A stretch of DNA of 64,000 nt. It comes from Streptomyces sp. CB02261 (lineage in GTDB: Bacteria; Actinomycetota; Actinomycetes; Streptomycetales; Streptomycetaceae). A program made the translations under genes and the position numbers. Below the pieces are notes generated by a model that searched no databases, had not been told where the DNA came from, and saw only the letters and a list, made by a program, of their open reading frames with translations. Below are positions 50,176 through 58,313 of the stretch, piece by piece (positions within the stretch are counted from its first letter, which is position 1; each line of letters begins with the position of its first letter). Location: the NCBI RefSeq assembly GCF_001905665.1, contig NZ_LIVX01000007.1, forward strand, positions 372,001 to 436,000, read 5' to 3'.

Positions 50176-51012
50176 ATGCCCTTGACGTCCACCGACGACA
50201 TCGTCGGCCCCGCACACGCCGCCCGTCGCGGGGTCGGCGCGTTCAACGTCGTACAGATCGAACACGCCGAGGCCATCGTCGCCGGAGCCGAGCGGGCGGC
50301 GCTGCCCGTCATCCTCCAGATCAGCGAGAACACCGCCCGCTACCACGGCGGGCTCGCCCCCATCGGGCTCGCCTCCCTCGCCCTCGCCCGTGCCGCCTCC
50401 GTGCCGGTCGCGGTCCACCTGGACCACGCCGAGTCCGCGGACCTGGTCACGGAGGCCGTCGAACTCGGCTTCACGTCCGTCATGTTCGACGCGTCCAAGC
50501 TGCCCTACGACGACAACGTCGCCGCGACCCGGGTCGTCACCGAGCGCTGCCACCGCGCCGACGTCTGGGTCGAGGCGGAGCTGGGCGAGGTCGGCGGCAA
50601 GGACGGCGCCCACGCCCCCGGCGTCCGCACCGACCCCGAGGAGGCCCGCGCGTTCGCCGCCGCGACGGCCGTCGACGCGCTGGCCGTCGCCGTCGGCAGC
50701 TCGCACGCCATGCTCAGCCGCGACGCCGTCCTCGACTTCGACCTCATCGCCCGGCTGCGGGACACGCTCGACGTACCCCTCGTGCTGCACGGATCCTCGG
50801 GCGTCGACGACGCCGACCTCGCCAAGGCCGTCGCGGCGGGCATGACGAAGGTCAACATCTCCACCCACCTCAACAAGATCTTCACCCGCACCGTGCGCGA
50901 ACACCTGGAGGCGTCCCCCGGCGTCGCCGACCCACGCCGCTACCTCGGCCCGGCCCGGGACGCCGTCGCGGCCGAGGTGGCCCGACTGCTCACCGTCCTC
51001 GCGGGCCCCTGA
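50176..51012 (+). CDS. Class II fructose/tagatose-bisphosphate aldolase
   Basis: 278 residues, the size of GatY/AgaY/KbaY. Catalytic Asp83 and zinc ligand His84 are in AVHLDHAESADL; GGKDGAHAPG and the phosphate-binding LHGSSGVDDADL and VNISTHLNK are present. ATG at 50176 is preceded by GGGGAAG. It would split tagatose- or fructose-1,6-bisphosphate to triose phosphates. Last gene of the rightward unit, followed by two hairpins. A 17-base direct repeat (ATCCGCGTGAGCCGCAC and variant) lies in the 95-bp gap before it. Confidence 0.87.
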   Translation: MPLTSTDDIVGPAHAARRGVGAFNVVQIEHAEAIVAGAERAALPVILQISENTARYHGGLAPIGLASLALARAASVPVAVHLDHAESADLVTEAVELGFTSVMFDASKLPYDDNVAATRVVTERCHRADVWVEAELGEVGGKDGAHAPGVRTDPEEARAFAAATAVDALAVAVGSSHAMLSRDAVLDFDLIARLRDTLDVPLVLHGSSGVDDADLAKAVAAGMTKVNISTHLNKIFTRTVREHLEASPGVADPRRYLGPARDAVAAEVARLLTVLAGP

Positions 51013-51013
51013 C

Positions 51014-51069
51014 CGGGCGTTCCGCCCGTTCACCCCCCACGACAGGCCGGTCGGATGACCGGCCTGTCG
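51014..51069 (+). terminator. Terminator after the aldolase
   Basis: A 6-bp hairpin CGGGCG/CGCCCG (51014-51028) is followed by a perfect 13-bp stem CGACAGGCCGGTC (51040-51052) / GACCGGCCTGTCG (51057-51069) with loop GGAT. Confidence 0.8.
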
Positions 51070-51295
51070 TCGACGCGTTCGCGAGGAGGCCGTGCCGGGG
51101 GGAAGGCCGCCGTCCGGGCCGCCCTACGCGCGTTCGGCGGCGTCTCGCCGGACACCGCGAGCACGACACGGGCCCCGTGCCCGCGGGCCGACGAAAGCAG
51201 GGGGAGGGGGCGGGGCGCGGCAGGGCCGCTGGTGCCGGGCGCGGCTATCGGCTATGACTGCCCTGACCCGCCCTCGTACGTCTGGAACGCGTCTC

Positions 51296-52207
51296 GTGAC
51301 CCTGGACCTGCACCGCTTGTGGATCTTCCTGCACGTCATCGAGCAGCAGGGGTTCTCCGCCGCCGCCCAGAAGCTGTTCATGAGCCAGCCGTCCGTCTCC
51401 AACCAGGTGCGGAAGCTGGAGGAATCCCTGCGGATCACGCTCATCGACCGGTCGAGCGCCAGGATCAGGCCCACGGCCGAGGGCGAGCTGCTCGCCGAGT
51501 ACGCGAGCCGCGTCTTCCTCCTCGCCGACGAGGCGGTCTCCGCCGTCCAGCAGCTCAGCGGCCTGCAGACGGGGCGGCTCGTGGTCGGCGGCTCGACCAC
51601 CGTCGGCACCTACCTGCTGCCGGACCTGCTGGCGGAGTACCGCGAGCGGCACCCCGGCATCGAGAGCCACGTCCTCGTCGGGAACAACTCCACCGTGACC
51701 CAGTACCTCATGAACGGGGAGGTGGGCGTCGCGGTCGTGGCCGGCACCCCCGGGGAAGCGCGCCTCGTGGGCGAGCCCGTCCTCGAGGACCGCATGGTGC
51801 TCGTCGCCCCGCCCGGCCACCCCCTCGACGGCCGCGGCCCCGTCACGGGCGAGATGCTCGCCGGCGAACGGATCGTCCTCCGGGAGCCCGGCTCCCAGAC
51901 CCGCTCGGTACAGGAACTGACCCTGGCCGGATGGGGCGTCGAAGCCCCGCCCCACACCGACGCGTGGGGCCCGGAGGTCCTCAAGAGGTGCGTTCGGGCC
52001 GGTCTCGGCATCTCCCTCGTCTCCGAACACGCCGTCGCCGACGAACTCCTGGCGGGCACCCTCGTCGTCCTGCCGACGGAGCAGCCGACGGAACCCCGGG
52101 TCGTCTCGCTGGTACGCCGCCGCGACCGCATCCTCTCCCCGGCCGAGAACGCCTTCATGGAGCTCGTCCGGGAACAGCGGAGCTGGCCCGGCGCGACCCG
52201 CGCCTAG
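51296..52207 (+). CDS. LysR-family transcriptional regulator
   Basis: 303 residues from GTG 51296. The helix-turn-helix is LDLHRLWIFLHVIEQQGFSA followed by AAQKLFMSQPSVSNQVRKLE. The effector domain (TTVGTYLLPDLLAEYRERHP onward, GIESHVLVGNNSTV) fits the CysB/CbbR-like fold. ATG at 51254 would add 14 residues but lacks a ribosome-binding site. It precedes phnA and phnY in the same direction and LysR proteins commonly activate phosphonate degradation genes, so it is the probable regulator; the effector is unknown. Confidence 0.8.
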   Translation: MTLDLHRLWIFLHVIEQQGFSAAAQKLFMSQPSVSNQVRKLEESLRITLIDRSSARIRPTAEGELLAEYASRVFLLADEAVSAVQQLSGLQTGRLVVGGSTTVGTYLLPDLLAEYRERHPGIESHVLVGNNSTVTQYLMNGEVGVAVVAGTPGEARLVGEPVLEDRMVLVAPPGHPLDGRGPVTGEMLAGERIVLREPGSQTRSVQELTLAGWGVEAPPHTDAWGPEVLKRCVRAGLGISLVSEHAVADELLAGTLVVLPTEQPTEPRVVSLVRRRDRILSPAENAFMELVREQRSWPGATRA

Positions 52208-52512
52208 GTCGTGTCCGGAAAGTCCCGCCTGGCTCGCGACGCCTGACGCGCGCCCCCGCCGACCGTCAGTACGGGATGCAGGCGGTACGCCACTCGGTGC
52301 AGAAGTCCCCCATCTGCGGCCCGCACTCGGCGGGGCGCTGTTCGCGAATCACCCGCATACGCCCTCGCTATGGCGCGCCCGGCGGCAGGCCGGGGGGAGC
52401 AGGTCACGGCCTCCCGAATACTCCTCATAGCCGAATCGGGGGTTCCTCCTCCGCCGCCGGGACCGCAGGCTCGTCTGCAGGTACCACCCGAGCGAGGCAT
52501 CGAGGAGCAGGC
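52208..52512. other. Intergenic region between lysR and phnA
   Basis: 305 bases. It should hold the phnA promoter (CGAATACTCCTCATAGCCGAATC near 52413 is relatively AT-rich). A possible 30-codon Cys-containing ORF is on the minus strand (listed separately). GTCGTGTCCGGAAAGTC just after the lysR stop resembles insertion-sequence ends, but no partner end was found. Confidence 0.4.
52266..52358 (-). CDS. Possible 30-residue cysteine-containing peptide
   Basis: Antisense to the lysR-phnA gap. From ATG 52358 (GAGGG three bases upstream; a GTG two codons in has better spacing) the peptide has Cys at 12, 20 and 27 and ends CIPY; a recognisable stretch is ECGPQMGDFCTEWRTACIPY. Third codon positions are about 90% G/C, as in real genes here. 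An in-frame TAG lies four codons upstream. No family recognised; it could be chance. Confidence 0.3.
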   Translation of the reverse strand: MRVIREQRPAECGPQMGDFCTEWRTACIPY

Positions 52513-53859
52513 GTGACGGCAGAGACGTTCACAGTCAACGGCAGGACCTACACCAGGCCTTCGGGGCCGGTGGTGGTGATCTGCGTCGACGGCAGTGAGC
52601 CCGACTACCACCTCGAGGCGATGGCCGCGGGGAGGATGCCGTGGCTGAGCAAGGTCCTGGAGGGTGAGGGGACGTCGTGGCCGGCGCACTGTGCGATGCC
52701 GGCGCTGACCAATCCGAACAACGTGTCGATCGCGACGGGCCGGCCGCCGAGCGTGCACGGGATCAGCGGCAACTACATCTTCGACACCGGGCTGGGTGAG
52801 GAGGTGCTGATGAACGACAAGCGTTTCCTGCGGGCGCCGACGGTGTTCGCCGCGGCGAACGAGGCGGGTCTGGACGTGGTCGTGGTGACGGCGAAGGACA
52901 AGCTGCGCCGGCTGCTGGGGGCGGGTCTGGTGGAGGAGGGTCCGGCGCTGGACGGTTCGGACCGGTTCGTGGCTCCGTCGCGGCGCGGGATCTGTTTCTC
53001 GGCGGAGAAGGCCGACACCGCGACGGTGGAGGACAACGGGATCGGCGACGTGCTGGAGTTGGTGGGCCGGCCGCTGCCGAGTGTGTACTCGGCCGATCTG
53101 AGTGTGTTCGCGCTGGCGGCGGGGGTGCGGATCCTGGAGACGCGGGGCGCGGACCTGATGTTCCTGTCGCTGACGGACTACATCCAGCACAAGAACGCAC
53201 CGGGGACGGAGGCGGCGAACGATCTGTACGAGCAGATCGACCACTACGCGGGGAAGCTGGCCGAGCTCGGTGCGACGGTCGTGCTCACCGCCGATCACGG
53301 GATGAGCGCGAAGACCGACGAGGAGGGTGTCGCGCGGGTGATCTACGTGGAGGAGGAGGTCCGCCGGATCCTGGGCCTCGGTGCGGACGCCGCGGCGGAG
53401 GGTCTGCGGGTGATCCTGCCGATCACCGACCCGTACACGGTGCACCACGGTGCGCTGGGGTCGTTCGCGAGCGTGTATCTGCCCGAGCGGGCGGACCGGG
53501 CGACGGTGATCGCGGAACTCGCGGATCTGGCGGGCGTGCAGGAGGTGCACGGCCGGGAGGAGGCCGCCGAACGCTTCGCGCTGCCGGCCGACCGTATCGG
53601 CGACATCGTGGTCCTGGCCGAGGCGGGTACGGCGCTGGGCCGGTTCGCGGCCTGGCACGATCTGAGCGGTCTGGACGCGCCGCTGCGCTCGCACGGCGCG
53701 CTGGGCGAGCTGCAGATCCCGTTCCTGGTCAACCGGCGTCTGCCGGAGCCGGAACCGCTCGACAGCCCCTTCGGTGACCTCGCCCGGATCCACAACTACG
53801 ACGCCTTCTGGGTCGCCACCACACTCGCCGCCCGCGAGGAGTCCCAGCACGCCGTCTGA
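52513..53859 (+). CDS. phnA: Phosphonoacetate hydrolase
   Basis: 448 residues of the alkaline phosphatase superfamily. Metal ligand Asp26 in VVICVDGSEPDYH, nucleophile Thr66 in MPALTNPNNVSIATG, then LSLTDYIQHKNAPG and LTADHGMSAKTDEEG supply the remaining Asp/His zinc ligands; the TNPNNVSIATGRPP block is characteristic of phosphonoacetate hydrolases, which cleave phosphonoacetate to acetate and phosphate. GTG at 52513 follows GGAG. It is followed by an aldehyde dehydrogenase that would make its substrate. Codons end mainly in G, unlike the C-ending codons of the next gene. Confidence 0.87.
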   Translation: MTAETFTVNGRTYTRPSGPVVVICVDGSEPDYHLEAMAAGRMPWLSKVLEGEGTSWPAHCAMPALTNPNNVSIATGRPPSVHGISGNYIFDTGLGEEVLMNDKRFLRAPTVFAAANEAGLDVVVVTAKDKLRRLLGAGLVEEGPALDGSDRFVAPSRRGICFSAEKADTATVEDNGIGDVLELVGRPLPSVYSADLSVFALAAGVRILETRGADLMFLSLTDYIQHKNAPGTEAANDLYEQIDHYAGKLAELGATVVLTADHGMSAKTDEEGVARVIYVEEEVRRILGLGADAAAEGLRVILPITDPYTVHHGALGSFASVYLPERADRATVIAELADLAGVQEVHGREEAAERFALPADRIGDIVVLAEAGTALGRFAAWHDLSGLDAPLRSHGALGELQIPFLVNRRLPEPEPLDSPFGDLARIHNYDAFWVATTLAAREESQHAV

Positions 53860-53871
53860 CACCCGCCGACA

Positions 53872-53895
53872 GCCGCCGCCACCCCCTCCGGCGGC
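53872..53895 (+). terminator. Weak hairpin between phnA and phnY
   Basis: GCCGCCG (53872-53878) pairs with CGGCGGC (53889-53895) in the 104-bp gap. It might attenuate or stabilise the transcript; there is no U-run. Confidence 0.35.
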
Positions 53896-53963
53896 GGCAC
53901 GGCCCCCGGCCGCCCTCACCGTCCGACGGCCGCACCGGCAGAACCTCATCCAAGGAGTTCCTC

Positions 53964-55418
53964 ATGGCAGAGCCGCGCCCTGAACACCTCCTCAACCACA
54001 TCGACGGTGCGTGGGTGCCGTCCTCGACCGGCGCGGTCCGCGCCGACCTCAACCCGGCCGACACCGACGACGTCATCGGCGAGTTCGCCGAATCGAGCGC
54101 CAAGGACGCCACCGCAGCCGTCGACGCCGCCGCGACCGCACAGAGCGCCTGGGACGCACTCGGCCCCATCGAACGCGCCACCCACCTCACCCGCGCGGCC
54201 CGCCTCATCGAAGACCGCGCCGAACTGTTCGCCCAGGCCATCACCCGCGAACAGGGCAAACGCCTGCCCGAAGCCCGCGGCGAGGTCACCCGCTCCCTGG
54301 CCATCCTCGACTTCACGATCGGTGAAGCCCGCCGCATCAACGGCGTCACCACCCCCGCCGAGGAACCCCGGACCCTCGCGATGACCTTCCGCCGCCCCCT
54401 GGGCGTCGTGGGCCTCATCACCCCCTGGAACTTCCCCGTCGCCATCCCCATGTGGAAGGTCGCCCCCGCCCTCGTCGCCGGCTGCACCGCCGTCCTCAAA
54501 CCCTCCCCCCTCACCCCCTGGACCTCCGCCCTCCTCGTCCAGGCCTTCACCGACGCCGGCCTGCCCCCGGGTGTCCTCAACCTCCTCCAGGGCGACCGCG
54601 ACCCCGGCGAAGCACTCGTCGCCGACCCCCGCGTCGCCGGCATCTCCTTCACCGGCTCCCTCCCCGTCGGCCAGGCCATCAACCAAGCCGGCGCCCACCG
54701 CCTCCTGCGCACCCAGCTCGAACTCGGCGGCAAGAACGCCCTCATCGTCCTCGCCGACGCCGACCTCGACGCCGCGGCCGACGCCATCGTCCACGGCGCG
54801 TTCGGCCAGAGCGGCCAGCGCTGCAGCGCCACCAGCCGCGTCATCGTCGACCGCGCCGTCCGCGACCGACTCCTCGAACGCCTCGTCCCCCGCGTGCGGG
54901 CGATGCGGATCGGCCCCGGCGACCAGGACGGAGCCGACATCGGCCCCGTCGTCAACGCCGAACGCATGCAGGCCTGCCTCGACGCCGTCGACACCGCCCT
55001 CGCCGCCGGCGCCACCCTCGCCTGCGGCGGCGGCACCGCCGCACTCGACACCCCCGGCTACTTCGTCAACCCCACCATCCTCACCGACGTCGCCCGGGAC
55101 AGCCACATCGCCCAGGAAGAGGTCTTCGGCCCCGTCCTGTCCGTCATCGACTGCGACGGCTACGACGACGCCATGCGCATCTCCAACTCCGTCAAGTACG
55201 GCATGTCCGGCACCATCTTCACCCAGCACCCCTCCCACATGTTCCAGGCCCTGCACGACTTCCAGGCCGGCATGCTCCACGTCAACCGCCCCGGCGTCGG
55301 CGCCTACTCCCACCTGCCCCACATGGGCGCCAAGGCCTCCCAGCTCGGCGCACCCGAATGCTCCCCCGACGTCTGGGACTTCTACACCGACCTCCGCTCC
55401 GCCTGCATCCGCTACTGA
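53964..55418 (+). CDS. phnY: Aldehyde dehydrogenase, probable phosphonoacetaldehyde dehydrogenase
   Basis: 484 residues, NAD(P)-dependent ALDH fold. Catalytic Cys287 is in GQSGQRCSATSRVIVD, the general base Glu253 in LELGGKN, and the cofactor region is GLITPWNFPVAIP and FTGSLPVGQAI. Pairing with phosphonoacetate hydrolase indicates oxidation of phosphonoacetaldehyde to phosphonoacetate in the 2-aminoethylphosphonate pathway (PhnW-PhnY-PhnA). The aminotransferase PhnW is not in the window. ATG at 53964 follows AAGGAG. The name rests on context; close relatives also act on succinate semialdehyde. Confidence 0.78.
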   Translation: MAEPRPEHLLNHIDGAWVPSSTGAVRADLNPADTDDVIGEFAESSAKDATAAVDAAATAQSAWDALGPIERATHLTRAARLIEDRAELFAQAITREQGKRLPEARGEVTRSLAILDFTIGEARRINGVTTPAEEPRTLAMTFRRPLGVVGLITPWNFPVAIPMWKVAPALVAGCTAVLKPSPLTPWTSALLVQAFTDAGLPPGVLNLLQGDRDPGEALVADPRVAGISFTGSLPVGQAINQAGAHRLLRTQLELGGKNALIVLADADLDAAADAIVHGAFGQSGQRCSATSRVIVDRAVRDRLLERLVPRVRAMRIGPGDQDGADIGPVVNAERMQACLDAVDTALAAGATLACGGGTAALDTPGYFVNPTILTDVARDSHIAQEEVFGPVLSVIDCDGYDDAMRISNSVKYGMSGTIFTQHPSHMFQALHDFQAGMLHVNRPGVGAYSHLPHMGAKASQLGAPECSPDVWDFYTDLRSACIRY

Positions 55419-55458
55419 TCTGCCGAAGCGGCTCCCCGGAGAACGGAAAGGCGCAGCA

Positions 55459-56097
55459 GTGGTGTTCGCCGTCGGAGCGACCGTCGTACGCCGGGGCCTG
55501 TACCCGGACGGCAGGGTCGCCTACGCGCAGTGCGGCCGGGTCGTCTCCGACGACGAACGGGGGCTGCTGACCTGGGTGGCGGCGGGCTCCACCACCATGC
55601 GGCGGGCCGCGCTCGACGGCACGCCCACGCGGTCCTGGCCGAGGTACACCGCGATGGGCGTGCCGACCGTCCTCACCCCGGCCACCTGGGAGCCGTACAG
55701 CACGCTGATGCTCACCCGGCCCGGCGTACGGCACTCCGTGTGGTGGTCGTTCGACCGGGACGGGCACTTCGTCGGCTGGTACGTCAACCTGGAGGAGGAC
55801 GCCGGGAGATGGGCCGGGGGCACGGACCACGTGGACCATGCCCTCGACCTGCTGATCGCGCCCGACCGGACGACATGGCGGTGGAAGGACGAGGACGAGT
55901 TCGCCGACCTCACCGGGCACCCCGGTTTCTGGGACGACGCCGGGGCCTCCGCCGTCCGCGCGGAGGGGAAGCGGATGGCGGCCCGCGCCGCGGCGGGCGC
56001 GTTCCCCTTCGACGGAACCTGGCGCGACTTCCGGCCCGATCCGCAGTGGGAACCGAGCACACTGCCCGCGACCTGGGACCTGCCCTCCGCCCCCTGA
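55459..56097 (+). CDS. DUF402 (FomD/Ntdp-like) protein
   Basis: 212 residues. The DUF402 core is HSVWWSFDRDGHFVGWYVNL, then DHALDLLIAPDRTTWRWKDE and DEFADLTGHPGF, with the acidic residues that bind divalent metals in characterised members (nucleoside di-/triphosphate or CMP-phosphonate phosphatases such as FomD). GTG at 55459 follows GGAAAGG; GTG at 55462 is equivalent. It follows phnY by 40 bases and may be cotranscribed, which is of note because FomD acts in phosphonate biosynthesis. Function here is unproven. Confidence 0.75.
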   Translation: MVFAVGATVVRRGLYPDGRVAYAQCGRVVSDDERGLLTWVAAGSTTMRRAALDGTPTRSWPRYTAMGVPTVLTPATWEPYSTLMLTRPGVRHSVWWSFDRDGHFVGWYVNLEEDAGRWAGGTDHVDHALDLLIAPDRTTWRWKDEDEFADLTGHPGFWDDAGASAVRAEGKRMAARAAAGAFPFDGTWRDFRPDPQWEPSTLPATWDLPSAP

Positions 56098-56126
56098 CCC
56101 GCAACCCCCCAGGGGCCCCGCACCCC

Positions 56127-57320
56127 TTAAGGGGCGAGCGGGCCGGCCACCTCGTTGTCCACCGCGGCGGCCCAGGCTTCCCGGCCGGTGGTGACGGCCG
56201 AGCGGTCCCGGGCCGCGGCGTGGATGGCGAGGGACAGCAGGTGGTCCTGGCAGGCGTGCGCCAGCGGGTAGGGCGCCGGGCCCTGGCCGCGTCGCCACAT
56301 CGCCGTACGCTCCAGGCAGGTGGCGATGGCGATCTCCTCGTCGGACAGCCGCGCCCCGCGGTAGGGGTTCCGGTACAGCACGTGGCCGGCCCAGGTCAGG
56401 GTGTCCAGGTCGGCGCCCTCCAGGTCGCCGTCCCACCCGGTCTGGCGGCGGTGGACGGGGGCGCTGTGGACGGTGCCGTCGTCGTCGGCCCAGGTGACCT
56501 GGCCGCCCACGACCTCCCCGTGGCTTCCCCGCAGGATCAGCTGGCTCCGGCGCAAGGGGTGGAACCACTGCGTGTCCGTGAAGTCGTAGACGGCGGTGAC
56601 TCCCCGGGATTCGAGGACCGCGAGGGTGTGCGCTGCCCGCCGTACCCGCGGGTCGGTGGGACGGCCGCCACGCCCCGGCCCCTCCAGGAGCGGCCCCTCG
56701 GTGCGGAAGGCCGTCACCCGGGCGGGCTCGGCCTCCAGCCGCAGGAAGGAGCGTGCGAGCGCCATGGCGTGGTAGTCGTGCGTCCACGACACGTGCACCG
56801 ACGTCAGTTCCCCGAGGGCGTCCCGCAGGACCGGGGCCCGGAGCGCGGTCATGATCGGCAGGTACGGGTTCTGCTCGGCGACCTGGACCAGCCCGCTGTC
56901 CCCGACGGAGGCCCACAGCTCCCGCAGTCCTTCCCCATCCCGCGCCGGCGGCGTCTCCGACAGCACCGGGAGCCCGAGCGAGACCAGTTCGCGCACCACG
57001 GCCGGATTGACGGCCCGGGGGACCGAGGTCACCACGACCTCCGGGTCACAGGCCGCCGCCAGGTCCTTCGGGGAGCGGTACGTCGGGACACCCCACTCCC
57101 GCTCAAGCCGGGCACCGGCGTCCGCGTCACGCGTCACGACGCCGAGGCACCGGAACCGTTCGGGCACCAGCCGGGCCACACGGAGATAGAAGTCGGCGCG
57201 CCAGCCGCGGCCGACGATCGCGAACTCCACCGGAACGGGCGACGCCGACCCCGCTTCCCGCGCCGCGGCGCTCGTGACCGCCCCGTCGGTCGTCTCCCCG
57301 CTCATGATCGCCTCGCTCAT
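56127..57320 (-). CDS. Gfo/Idh/MocA-like oxidoreductase
   Basis: 397 residues, no signal peptide. The N-terminal Rossmann domain is FAIVGRGWRADFYLRVARL (motif GxGxxA weakly kept as GRGWRA), followed by CDPEVVVTSVPRAVNPAVV and LGLPVLSETPPA, where the usual EKP is ETP, so the canonical Lys is absent. The C-terminal domain looks like GFO_IDH_MocA_C. ATG at 57320 follows GGGAGG. Convergent with the DUF402 gene with a 29-bp gap. Substrate, probably a sugar or inositol derivative, is unknown, and activity may be altered by the missing Lys. Confidence 0.72.
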   Translation of the reverse strand: MSEAIMSGETTDGAVTSAAAREAGSASPVPVEFAIVGRGWRADFYLRVARLVPERFRCLGVVTRDADAGARLEREWGVPTYRSPKDLAAACDPEVVVTSVPRAVNPAVVRELVSLGLPVLSETPPARDGEGLRELWASVGDSGLVQVAEQNPYLPIMTALRAPVLRDALGELTSVHVSWTHDYHAMALARSFLRLEAEPARVTAFRTEGPLLEGPGRGGRPTDPRVRRAAHTLAVLESRGVTAVYDFTDTQWFHPLRRSQLILRGSHGEVVGGQVTWADDDGTVHSAPVHRRQTGWDGDLEGADLDTLTWAGHVLYRNPYRGARLSDEEIAIATCLERTAMWRRGQGPAPYPLAHACQDHLLSLAIHAAARDRSAVTTGREAWAAAVDNEVAGPLAP

Positions 57321-57481
57321 GGTCGCCTCCCTCGTGGTCACGCGCCGTGGTCGCCCCTCCCGACCGGGGGACAGGGACGTCGGTCCGCCGATCCGGCCCG
57401 CCGGGGACCCCGTAGGGGAAACGCCCGAACGGCGCTGCGGTGCGCCGTCCCCGGCGCCGGGTGTCAGGCTAAGACTGGACC

Positions 57482-58218
57482 ATGCGTGACACACGAGGCA
57501 TCGGCCGGGTCCCGGCGGGGTTCCCTCGCGGCCCGCGGAGCGTCGCCGGACAGGTGTTCCTGCTGCAGTTGCTGGTGGGCGTCCTCCTCGTGGCGGTGAC
57601 AGCGGCCGCGTTCGTGTTCGAGGCACGGCAGCGGGCGACGAAGGACGCGTACGGCCGGTCCCTCGCCGTGGCCGAGACCTTCGCGAACGCTCCGGGGACG
57701 AAGGCCGCCATGCGCTCCGCGGACCCCACCGCTCTGCTGCAGCCGAGCGCCGAGGCGGTCCGCAGGACGGCGGACGTCACCTACGTCGTCGCGTTCGACC
57801 CCCAGGGCATCCGCTGGAGCCACCCCGACCCCTCCCTGATCGGCGGTCACGTCTCCGGCGCCTTCTCGCCGGCGTTCTCCGGTGAGCCCTTCCAGGAGAC
57901 CTTCGAGAGCACCAGGTTCGGCCGGGCCGTGGACACGACGGTCGCCGTGTTCGACACGGCCGACCGGCCCACCTGATCCACGACCACGCCGTCCTCGTCG
58001 GCAGCAGCACCGCGCCGCATCTGCGACGGGCGGAGATCAGCGACGAAGGCGGACGCGGGCTGTTCCTCGTCGCCCAGTTCGCCGACCGCTGAAGGACGCG
58101 CCGCCTGGCCCGCGGAAAGATCATCTGGACCGAGCAGGCCCTGTCGGGCCCCGCCGAGCCCCCGGCCGTCCAGGACGACGAGGCCCTCCTGGACCAGTGG
58201 GACGACGACGGCCTGTGA
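57482..58218 (+). pseudogene. Decayed sensor/SpoIIE-HATPase gene
   Basis: ATG 57482 starts a 164-codon piece with one membrane helix (FLLQLLVGVLLVAVTAAAFV) and an extracytoplasmic CitA/DcuS-like sensor (TYVVAFDPQGIRWSHPDPSL, then GGHVSGAF), stopping at 57976. From about 57985 another frame encodes the end of an anti-sigma-type HATPase (SSTAPHLRRAEISDEGGRGL, FLVAQFADR), then a TGA at 58090 where homologues have Trp (RWGTR), then RTRRLARGKIIWTEQALSG to 58218. The cytoplasmic middle (PAS, PP2C) is missing. Frameshift, large deletion and nonsense together mark a pseudogene. Its closest window relative is the phosphatase at 10414. Confidence 0.8.
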
Positions 58219-58313
58219 GCCGTCCCCGCGCCTCCCTCTAGGATGTCGGCCGCGCGAGGTCACACGGGGTTGAGGCCTCGCGGGGAAGCAGTGTCTACGG
58301 GGGGAGAACTTCG

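Noticed and set aside
52208..52240. Insertion-sequence end after lysR
   Set aside because: GTCGTGTCCGGAAAGTC looks like a streptomycete IS terminus, but no matching inverted end, target duplication or transposase remnant could be found.
56123..56134. CCCCTTAAGGGG palindrome as an operator
   Set aside because: It covers the stop codon of the oxidoreductase gene in a 29-bp convergent gap; a minor hairpin is likelier.
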